Assembly (NCBI GenBank): GCA_934667465.1
Contig: CAKUMG010000019.1
Coordinates: forward strand, 1-19,871
DNA length: 19,871 nt
Source of the DNA: an uncultured Actinoplanes sp.
Lineage (GTDB): Bacteria; Actinomycetota; Actinomycetes; Mycobacteriales; Micromonosporaceae
Reading direction: 5' to 3'
This document shows positions 14,413-19,871 of this stretch, in pieces. Every line of letters starts with the position of its first letter. Position 1 is the stretch's first letter. The notes under the pieces are model-generated. The model was not told where the DNA came from and did no database searches. It saw nothing but the letters and a program-made list of their open reading frames with translations. Made by a program: the position numbers and the translations under genes.

Positions 14413-15369
14413 ATGACGCTGAGCCCGGACGCCTGCCTGACGGCCCTGAAATACGCCGCGTTCGATCTGGACGGCACCTTGATCGACGAAGCGGGGCAGC
14501 CCTACGCGGGTGTGGTGGAGGGGCTCGCGGGTCTGCGCGGGCGCGGCCTCGTGCCGTTGGTGATCACCGGCCGGTCGGTCCGGTCGTTCCGGAACCTGCG
14601 GCATCTCGACGAGCTCGTCGCGCAGCTGGACCATGAGATCCTCTTCAGCGAGGGCAACGTCCTGCTCGACCGCCGCACGGACCGGTTGTCGTTTCCGCTG
14701 ACCTGTCCGCCCGGAACGGTGCGGGAGCTGACCGGTGTCCCGGGCATCGACCTGGTCGCCGAGGGCGCCGGTGAGTTCCTCGCCACCACCGCACGGGCCG
14801 CCGTGCAGTTCGCGATGGCGTACCGGTTGCCGCGGAGCCAGATCGCCGTCGACGGACCCGGGCTGGCGGCCATGACCCGGCCCACCGCGGTGACCGTCTT
14901 CCGGAGCGCCGGCTCCGCACCGCTGCCCCCGCCGTCCGCCGGCTGCGAGGCGGTGACGATCGGACCGTTCGGGGCCACCGTGATCAGGCCGCGCGGCACG
15001 GGGAAAGCCGCCGGGCTCCGCCGCCATCTCCGGAGCCGCTTCGGGGAGCACGACCTGAGCCGGACACTGGCGATCGGTGACGGTGCCACCGACGCGCCGA
15101 TGCTGTCGGCCTGCGCAGCCGGCATCGCGACCAGCAACGCCGACCAGGTAGCGGCCGCGGCCGCTACCTGGCGCCTGCGTGCCGGCCTGGGTGACTTCCT
15201 GCGGACTCTCGATACCTCGCTATTCCACCGGATCGCGGATCAGCAGGGACTCGATGGTGCTCCAGAGCGCGGCGGGAGTGGCGAAGGTGCTCTCGGCCAG
15301 GAGGTGGTCGGGGATCGTCACGTCGAACGCCTCCTCCAGATCCAGGAGCAGGCTGACGGTCGCCAGTGA
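14413..15369 (+). CDS. HAD-superfamily hydrolase (Cof/HAD-IIB-like phosphatase) with antisense-overlapping C-terminus
   Basis: All HAD motifs are present. FDLDGTL has nucleophile Asp18 and Asp20, VITGRS (50-55) is motif II, Lys198 (GTGKAAG) is motif III and IGDGATDAPM (221-230) gives the metal-binding motif IV. A cap between motifs II and III suits the HAD-IIB/Cof group, which dephosphorylate sugar phosphates and similar molecules. The recognisable fold ends near residue 269 (DFLRTL). The remaining ~49 residues lie opposite the acyl carrier protein gene and look like read-through into its antisense strand. The gene has its own promoter and diverges from the NRPS-like gene. It could release a phosphorylated intermediate or product made by the neighbouring kinases (inference). 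Confidence 0.88.
   Translation: MTLSPDACLTALKYAAFDLDGTLIDEAGQPYAGVVEGLAGLRGRGLVPLVITGRSVRSFRNLRHLDELVAQLDHEILFSEGNVLLDRRTDRLSFPLTCPPGTVRELTGVPGIDLVAEGAGEFLATTARAAVQFAMAYRLPRSQIAVDGPGLAAMTRPTAVTVFRSAGSAPLPPPSAGCEAVTIGPFGATVIRPRGTGKAAGLRRHLRSRFGEHDLSRTLAIGDGATDAPMLSACAAGIATSNADQVAAAAATWRLRAGLGDFLRTLDTSLFHRIADQQGLDGAPERGGSGEGALGQEVVGDRHVERLLQIQEQADGRQ
15144..15171. terminator. Perfect 28-bp palindrome inside the HAD gene, candidate terminator for the ACP operon
   Basis: Bases 15144-15157 are exactly complementary to 15158-15171 (outer ends CCAGGTAGC and GCTACCTGG, GC-rich centre). As RNA it forms a stem of about 12 bp with a 4-nt loop. It lies about 49 bp beyond the ACP stop (15220) on the minus strand, where an operon terminator would be expected, yet it is within HAD coding sequence on the plus strand. 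The palindrome is seen directly; the terminator role is inference. Confidence 0.6.
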
Positions 15370-15486
15370 ATCGAGGCCGTGGCCGGCCAGATCGAGCTCA
15401 GCGCCGAGCGGCTCGTCCGCGGGCAACAGCGGCAGGTACGCCCGGAGGGTCTCCTCGAACGTGGCTGTCCAGAGTTGATCGGTCAT
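15220..15486 (-). CDS. Discrete acyl carrier protein
   Basis: An 88-residue carrier protein with the phosphopantetheine attachment motif GHGLDSLATV; Ser40 is the modified residue. LLLDLEEAFDVTIPD (46-60) is the typical helix II and acidic recognition helix of type II ACPs. ATG 15486 is chosen because AGGGAG lies eight bases upstream; an earlier in-frame ATG (15540) would add 18 residues but has only a weak site. It is the last gene of the ligase-decarboxylase-flavoprotein run, so it is the likely carrier on which those enzymes act. Its 3' 150 bp overlap the end of the HAD gene on the other strand. Confidence 0.94.
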   Translation of the reverse strand: MTDQLWTATFEETLRAYLPLLPADEPLGAELDLAGHGLDSLATVSLLLDLEEAFDVTIPDHLLAESTFATPAALWSTIESLLIRDPVE

Positions 15487-15545
15487 GTCGAACGCTCCCT
15501 CGAAAGCACCGGACGGATACCGGCGCAGCGGTGGTGTCATGCTCG

Positions 15546-16709
15546 CTACGGCAGCCGGCCCGCGCCGTCGAGCAGCGTCAGCGCGCCGATGGCGCCGACG
15601 AGCCGGTCGTTGGAGTAGTTGAGGCTGGCCGACCGGAGATCCCGGAAATGCCTCTCCAACGGCACGGGTGCGTCCCGCTGGTACCCGATCATCGCCCCGC
15701 CCAGCTGAACCAGCCGGTCCACGGCCGACAGGGTCAACTCCGAACAAGCCACCTTCACGGTGTCGAGGCGGATCTGCAGCGACCGGTCGTCCATCGGCTG
15801 GCCGGTCAGGCGCCGGCGAAGGACCTCGTCGCGGACCTGCGCGAGACAGGCCCCGGCCAGTTCCAGGTCGATGCGGGTACGGGCCAGCCGGCGGCGCACC
15901 AGATCGCTGTCGTGCGCCATGCTCGCCGGGCCGCGGCGGGAACGGATCAGCGCCACCACGGCGTCGAGCGCACCTCGGGCGGTGCCGAGCCAGCATGCCG
16001 ACCAGGCCAGGTGCCCGGCGGGAATCATGCTGTCGACGGCGATCGCACGGAACCCGCCGGGCTCACCGATCACCTGGTGCGCGGCGGCGGTGCCGGACAG
16101 CGTCATGCCCACGCTCCGGGTGGCGCGCATGCCCATGGCGTCCCAGTCCCGGACGACCTGTGCCGTCACCTGCTGACGGTCGAGATGGACCAGGCTCACG
16201 CGGCTCGGCGGGGCGTCGGGCCCGGCACGCATGGTGATCAGGAAGCCGTCGGCATGTTCGCCGCCGGTGACCACCGGGGCCGCCCTGTGCACGACCTGCT
16301 CCCCGTCGGCGGGAGTCAGCGCGGCCGCAGCGCTGAGCAGGTGCCCGCCCTTGCCCGGTTCCGTGGTGACGGATGCCAAGTAGTAACCCTCCTCGGCGAT
16401 TCGGGGTAGCAGCTCGGAACGAAGCTTGTCGCCCGCATGGCGGACGACGGCGTCGACCTGCTGGCAGTGCATCGCCCAGATCATCGCCGTGGACAGGCAG
16501 CCTCCGGCCAGAATCGCCGCCACCTCGACAAGGTCGGCGAGGTCGCCTCCGCCACCGCCCAGGTCCGCCGGTACGAGCAGGCCGAAGAGGCCGGCCTCGC
16601 GCAGTGCCCGCACGCTGTCCTCGGGAAAGGCGCCCTCCGCATCGGCCACTGAGGCGTGGCGGGCCAGCAGGGGCACCAGATCGCGAGCGATCGCCGCCGC
16701 CCCGGTCAC
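15546..16709 (-). CDS. Acyl-CoA-dehydrogenase-like flavoprotein
   Basis: A 387-residue member of the acyl-CoA dehydrogenase superfamily. An N-terminal helical domain (GLFGLLVPADLGGGGGD, 41-56) is followed by SVTTEPGKGGH (113-123), the beta-domain flavin region (usual TEPxxGSD), and a C-terminal helical bundle ending ERHFRDLRSASLNYSND. The YEGT segment that carries the catalytic Glu in many members is LNYSND (363-368), so the base is elsewhere or the enzyme is a related flavin oxidase or monooxygenase. Similar proteins act on carrier-bound substrates, for example prolyl-carrier oxidation to pyrrole and the routes to methoxymalonyl- and aminomalonyl-ACP. GTG 16709 overlaps the decarboxylase stop in a GTGA, showing tight coupling. 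The ACP gene follows. Confidence 0.88.
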   Translation of the reverse strand: MTGAAAIARDLVPLLARHASVADAEGAFPEDSVRALREAGLFGLLVPADLGGGGGDLADLVEVAAILAGGCLSTAMIWAMHCQQVDAVVRHAGDKLRSELLPRIAEEGYYLASVTTEPGKGGHLLSAAAALTPADGEQVVHRAAPVVTGGEHADGFLITMRAGPDAPPSRVSLVHLDRQQVTAQVVRDWDAMGMRATRSVGMTLSGTAAAHQVIGEPGGFRAIAVDSMIPAGHLAWSACWLGTARGALDAVVALIRSRRGPASMAHDSDLVRRRLARTRIDLELAGACLAQVRDEVLRRRLTGQPMDDRSLQIRLDTVKVACSELTLSAVDRLVQLGGAMIGYQRDAPVPLERHFRDLRSASLNYSNDRLVGAIGALTLLDGAGRLP

Positions 16710-17941
16710 GCCGGTCCACCCTCGGGTGCTGCCGCGATCGTCTCGTGCGACAGCAGCATCCGGGTCGCCCCGACGACACGCGGGCCGTGCAGGACGACCT
16801 CTGCCGGAGCCATGCGACCGAGGAAAGCGACAAGGCTGGCGGTCAGCCCGTAGGCGCCGGTGTTGGGGAACACCACAGTGTCCGCGGCGTTCAGCTTCGG
16901 TGCCTGGACAGCACGGCCGAGGACGTCGGCCGGTGTGCACAGCGGCCCGACCAGGGTGACCGTCGAGGTGCCCCCGGGACCGGGATCCGGCGTCGCGCCG
17001 GCTCGCGCGAGGCGGCCCAGCCCCGACATGCCGCCGAGGTGGTGGATGCCCGCGTCGAGCACCACGAAGGTCTGGTCCCTGCTGCGCTTGACGTCGAGCA
17101 CGGTGGCGGCGAGGCGGCCGCTGTCGCCGACCAGGTATCGACCCGACTCGAAGGCGATCTCGACCTCGCCCGTGCGCCAGCCGGTCAGGTGGTCGTCGAG
17201 GGCGGCGCACACCGCCGCGCGTAGCCGCGGATACACGGGCCGGGCACCGGGTGCCGCGTACGGGGTGGCGAACCCGCCGCCCAGGTCGACCACCCGCATG
17301 GGCAGGCCGGTCTCGTCCCGCAGCCGCCCGGCGAGCGCGATGCTCGATCGCAGGGAGTCGATGAGACCGTCTTCGTCGCGGGCGTTGCTGATGGGGAAGA
17401 GATGGAGACCGTCGAGAACGGTGCCCGGGATTCCGAGGAACTGGCCCGGATCGGCGACGATCTGGTCCTCATCCACGCCGAACTGGGTGGCGGCGCCCGT
17501 CATACGCAGGGACGTGCCCCCGGCAGCGGCGCTGTTGACCCGCAGCAACACCGAGGCCTCGGTGCCGTGCGCCACCGCGGCGGCACCGATCCGGCGCAGT
17601 TCGACAACCGATTCCGCGGAGTAGCGGCGCACTCCGCGGCCGAATGCCTCGTGCAGATCGGCCGTCGTCTTGCCCGGCCCGGTGAACAGCAGATCCGCAC
17701 CCCGGAACCCGGCGGCGAGCGCGGCGTCCAGCTCGCCGGTGGAGCTGACCTCCGCCTGGCAACCGGCCAGGCGCAAAGCGCGGACGAGCGCCGGATGCGG
17801 GTTGGCCTTGAGCGAGTAGTACAGGGTCGAGGGCATCGGCAGCGTCGCACGAAGGTCGGCGTACGCCTGCTCCGCCGCCTCGAGCTGATAGACGTAGAGC
17901 GGGCTGCCGTACTGCCGTAGCAAGGTGGGGATGTCAGTCAT
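16706..17941 (-). CDS. Fold-type III PLP-dependent decarboxylase (diaminopimelate/ornithine decarboxylase family)
   Basis: A 411-residue alanine-racemase-fold decarboxylase. YYSLKANPHP places the PLP lysine at Lys45. DLGGGFATP is the glycine-rich phosphate loop, ESGRYLVG gives the Glu-x-x-Arg element, GPLCTPADVL has catalytic Cys335 and NTGAYG has Tyr364. It resembles the subgroup that includes BtrK (acts on ACP-bound glutamate), VinO-type enzymes (ACP-bound aspartate derivatives) and the exosortase-associated decarboxylases, more than housekeeping LysA. With an AMP ligase just upstream (8-bp overlap) and an ACP in the same run, decarboxylation of a carrier-bound amino acid is the favoured role (inference). 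ATG 17941 is fixed by the overlap. Confidence 0.92.
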   Translation of the reverse strand: MTDIPTLLRQYGSPLYVYQLEAAEQAYADLRATLPMPSTLYYSLKANPHPALVRALRLAGCQAEVSSTGELDAALAAGFRGADLLFTGPGKTTADLHEAFGRGVRRYSAESVVELRRIGAAAVAHGTEASVLLRVNSAAAGGTSLRMTGAATQFGVDEDQIVADPGQFLGIPGTVLDGLHLFPISNARDEDGLIDSLRSSIALAGRLRDETGLPMRVVDLGGGFATPYAAPGARPVYPRLRAAVCAALDDHLTGWRTGEVEIAFESGRYLVGDSGRLAATVLDVKRSRDQTFVVLDAGIHHLGGMSGLGRLARAGATPDPGPGGTSTVTLVGPLCTPADVLGRAVQAPKLNAADTVVFPNTGAYGLTASLVAFLGRMAPAEVVLHGPRVVGATRMLLSHETIAAAPEGGPA

Positions 17942-19361
17942 GGTGCTTCACAGCGGTGTCGTCCTCCAACAGGTGGTGCAGGGCAACGCGGTCGGTCTTG
18001 CCGTTGCGGCCGAGCGGGATGGCGTCCAGTACCCGGCAGACGGCGGGAGCCTTCGCCGGCTCGAGCACATCGAGCAGCCGGCGGATCACCTCGCGGGGCT
18101 CCAGGTCGGTGACGGCGAACAGGATCGCGTCGTGGCCCGGGCCGGGTGGCAGGACGGCGATCTCCCGTACCCCCGGGATCCGTGCGGCCGCCGCCTCGAC
18201 CTCGGCGACGCTGGTGCGTACCCCACGCTGTTTGAACATGTGGTCGCGGCGGCCGTGGAAATACAGATTGCCCTCGTCGTCGAGGTGGCCGTAGTCGCCG
18301 GTGTGCAACTGCCGGGTGCCGGTCGTCGCGTCCCGCCGGTAGGTCGCCGCCGTGAGATCCGGGTCCTTCCAATAGCCGTCCATCAGGTGCGGCCCGGAGA
18401 CGACGATCTCGCCCTCGACGCCGGGTGGCACCGGCCTGCCCGTCTCGTCCCGGATGGTCACGGAGGTGCCCGGTAGCGCGGTGCCCAGAGATCCGGGCCG
18501 GGCCAGGTCACCGTCGGGCGCACCGATCGTCACGCGCTTGCATTCCGTGATGCCGTACATCAGCTGAACGGCCGCCCCGGGGAACACCTGCCGCAGCCCT
18601 GCCAGGAGCGGGGCTGTCAGCTCCTGACCGGTGTTGGTGACGAGGCGGACCCCGTCCTCGACGCCCCGGCGGCCCAGCTTGATCAGCATGCCGGCCAGCG
18701 AGGGCACCACCGGGACGACGGTCACCCCGTGGCGGCGGATCGTCGCGAGCAGGCCGGCGTCCTCGCCGGGGCCGCGCAGCACCAGGCAGGCCCCCGCCTG
18801 GGCGGACAGGAACGCCTGATAGAGGCCGTAGTCGAAGGAGAGCGGCAACCGGCAGAGGACGACGTCGTCCGGGCGGTAAGCGAGCCGCCCGCCGACTGCC
18901 TCCACCGCGAAGAGCACTTGCTGGTGGGTGCAGACCACCGCCTTGGGCAGGGCGGTCGTACCGGAGGTGTAGAAGAAGAGCACCGGCGCGCGGGGCCCGG
19001 GTGACAGGGGCTCCGGGCCCGTGGTGCCGGGGCCGGCAGGTGGGCCGGTCAAGGCGAGGGCGGGCTCGGCGTCGGCGTCGATGTGCTCCCGCTGTGCGTC
19101 CCGAAGATCGGGGCTGAGCGGCACGGCAGTCGCGCCGAGGCGTGAGCACGCGTAGACCGCCGCGAGTACCCACCGCTCGGCGGTTGCCCGGATCAGGACC
19201 CGGTCGCCGGCGGCAACACCCGCCGCAGCCATGCCGGACGCATACTCGCGACTGTGCCGCTCCAGTTCGGCGTAGGTCCAGGAGCCTGTGGTGTCGCGTA
19301 CCGCGAAGCTGTCGGGGTATCGCCGGGCGGCGTCGGTCACGAGGTCGTGCAGGGTTCTCAC
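17934..19361 (-). CDS. AMP-dependent ligase (stand-alone adenylation enzyme, probably ACP-loading)
   Basis: A 475-residue ANL-superfamily enzyme with all core motifs. FFYTSGTTALPK (129-140; Gly to Ala within A3), FDYGLY (176-181; A4), MYGITE (268-273; A5), HTGDYG (353-358; A7), RRDHMFKQRGVRTSVAEVE (A8) and GRNGKTDR with Lys455 (A10). Asp177 occupies the place that binds the alpha-amino group in amino-acid-activating domains, so an amino acid substrate is possible. The FDYGL form is also seen in exosortase-associated acyl ligases. It should adenylate a carboxylate and pass it to the phosphopantetheine of the ACP encoded three genes on. GTG 19361 is preferred because GGAAGG is ten bases upstream; a TTG at 19421 lacks a site and would reach into the intergenic palindrome. 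Confidence 0.9.
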   Translation of the reverse strand: MRTLHDLVTDAARRYPDSFAVRDTTGSWTYAELERHSREYASGMAAAGVAAGDRVLIRATAERWVLAAVYACSRLGATAVPLSPDLRDAQREHIDADAEPALALTGPPAGPGTTGPEPLSPGPRAPVLFFYTSGTTALPKAVVCTHQQVLFAVEAVGGRLAYRPDDVVLCRLPLSFDYGLYQAFLSAQAGACLVLRGPGEDAGLLATIRRHGVTVVPVVPSLAGMLIKLGRRGVEDGVRLVTNTGQELTAPLLAGLRQVFPGAAVQLMYGITECKRVTIGAPDGDLARPGSLGTALPGTSVTIRDETGRPVPPGVEGEIVVSGPHLMDGYWKDPDLTAATYRRDATTGTRQLHTGDYGHLDDEGNLYFHGRRDHMFKQRGVRTSVAEVEAAAARIPGVREIAVLPPGPGHDAILFAVTDLEPREVIRRLLDVLEPAKAPAVCRVLDAIPLGRNGKTDRVALHHLLEDDTAVKHHD

Positions 19362-19415
19362 TGTGGTCCAGCCTTCCGCAGCTGTCCTCACCGATGACGG
19401 ACATAGCCCTCTGTG

Positions 19416-19427
19416 GATCAATTGATC
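19416..19427. promoter_or_regulatory. AT-rich 12-bp palindrome, candidate operator
   Basis: GATCAATTGATC is a perfect 12-bp palindrome with no spacer. It sits in the 69-bp gap between the SDR stop (19431) and the ligase start (19361). It is markedly AT-rich against the surrounding sequence, as is common for dimeric repressor sites. No promoter with good spacing is obvious beside it. Confidence 0.4.
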
Positions 19428-19430
19428 ACC

Positions 19431-19871
19431 TTAGGCGAGGATCGATGTTTCGTCGATGCGTCGCGAAGCGCCGGTGTCCCAGCCCAGCTCGCGGGGGCCC
19501 CGGAAGAACCGGCCGTTGGTGTCCGTCGCCGGCAGCCTCAGCAGGCGGGCCAGGTCGGCGGCGACGTGACCCGGCTCACCCGGTGCGTCCCGCATGCCCA
19601 TATCGGTGCGGATCCACCCCGGACAGAAGGCGAACGCGGACAGGTCCCGCGGTTCGGCACCACCCGTACCGGGCTGGAAATGGTGTGCCACCGCGAGGGT
19701 CAGCGCGTTGAGGGCCAGCTTCGACGAACGGTAGGCGAAGGAGGCGCCGTCGGCGTCCCGCAGCCGGCCCATGCCCGAGGACACGCAGACCACGCGCCCC
19801 GAACCCCGGGCGAGCATGGCGCCCGCATAATGCTGCACCAGCCGGGTGGCGCCGAAGAGATTCACCTCGAA
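19431..19871 (-). CDS. Short-chain dehydrogenase/reductase, C-terminal part (5' end outside window)
   Basis: The frame is open to the window edge (FEVNLFGATRLV), so about the C-terminal 146 residues are present. VNLFG is the usual strand/helix after the cofactor-binding half. VVCVSSGMGRL carries the catalytic Ser and AYRSSKLALNAL the Tyr-x3-Lys pair. FAFCPGWIRTDMG is the conserved PG-x-x-x-T-x-M segment after the active site. The N-terminal Rossmann loop lies outside. It precedes the ligase by 69 bp on the same strand and may belong to that operon or to the one before it. The substrate is unknown. Confidence 0.9.
   Translation of the reverse strand, partial: FEVNLFGATRLVQHYAGAMLARGSGRVVCVSSGMGRLRDADGASFAYRSSKLALNALTLAVAHHFQPGTGGAEPRDLSAFAFCPGWIRTDMGMRDAPGEPGHVAADLARLLRLPATDTNGRFFRGPRELGWDTGASRRIDETSILA

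Noticed and set aside
14267..14416. 49-codon ORF overlapping the HAD start in an ATGA
   Set aside because: It has lower third-position GC than the real genes, includes TTA and AGA codons, has no properly spaced ribosome site and contains the predicted HAD promoter.
15487..15545. Extension of the ACP to ATG 15540
   Set aside because: ATG 15486 has a well-placed AGGGAG, and the carrier fold needs no extra residues; the earlier ATG has only a weak site.

Overview
The window is a high-GC actinomycete sequence (GC-rich third codon positions, GTG starts, ATGA/GTGA start-stop overlaps). It looks like the interior of a specialised-metabolite or cell-surface-modification gene cluster. Almost every base is coding; the longest gap is 231 bp. 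No rRNA, tRNA, CRISPR array, insertion sequence, transporter or transcriptional regulator is visible. The genus cannot be fixed from sequence alone; a Streptomyces- or Micromonospora-like actinomycete fits.

Layout. (1) 1-3011, plus strand: end of a nucleoside-diphosphate-kinase-like gene, a short-chain dehydrogenase, a PHP-type (histidinol-phosphatase-like) phosphatase and an extended SDR/reductase, closed by a strong hairpin (3015-3048). (2) 3053-7843, minus strand, read from high to low coordinates: a Pol-beta-fold nucleotidyltransferase, a glutamine-dependent asparagine-synthase-type amidotransferase, a histidine phosphatase without the Arg of RHG, and an unrecognised protein with kinase-like motifs but no catalytic Asp. 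(3) 7951-8877, plus: an APH/choline-kinase-like phosphotransferase, probably made from a leaderless transcript. (4) 8874-14181, minus: a degenerate NRPS-like protein (condensation domain, apparent remnant of an adenylation C-terminal subdomain, carrier-like domain without its Ser), an NTP_transf_5 nucleotidyltransferase and two different HPr-kinase-like P-loop proteins. (5) 14413-15369, plus: a HAD phosphatase with its own promoter. (6) 15220-19361, minus: AMP-dependent ligase, fold-III PLP decarboxylase, acyl-CoA-dehydrogenase-like flavoprotein and a discrete acyl carrier protein; the first three overlap. (7) 19431-19871, minus: a 5'-truncated SDR.

How they may work together (inference). Block 6 reads as a carrier-protein route: the ligase activates a carboxylate (possibly an amino acid), loads it on the ACP, the decarboxylase removes CO2 and the flavoprotein oxidises the chain. 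The degenerate condensation protein could transfer the resulting acyl group. The amidotransferase and the SDRs would tailor it. At least nine genes belong to phosphotransfer or nucleotidyl-transfer folds (NDK-like, PHP, histidine phosphatase, pseudokinase-like, two nucleotidyltransferases, APH-like, two HprK-like, HAD). That density is the most striking property of the locus and suggests phosphorylated or nucleotidylated intermediates. The product is not identifiable from this window.
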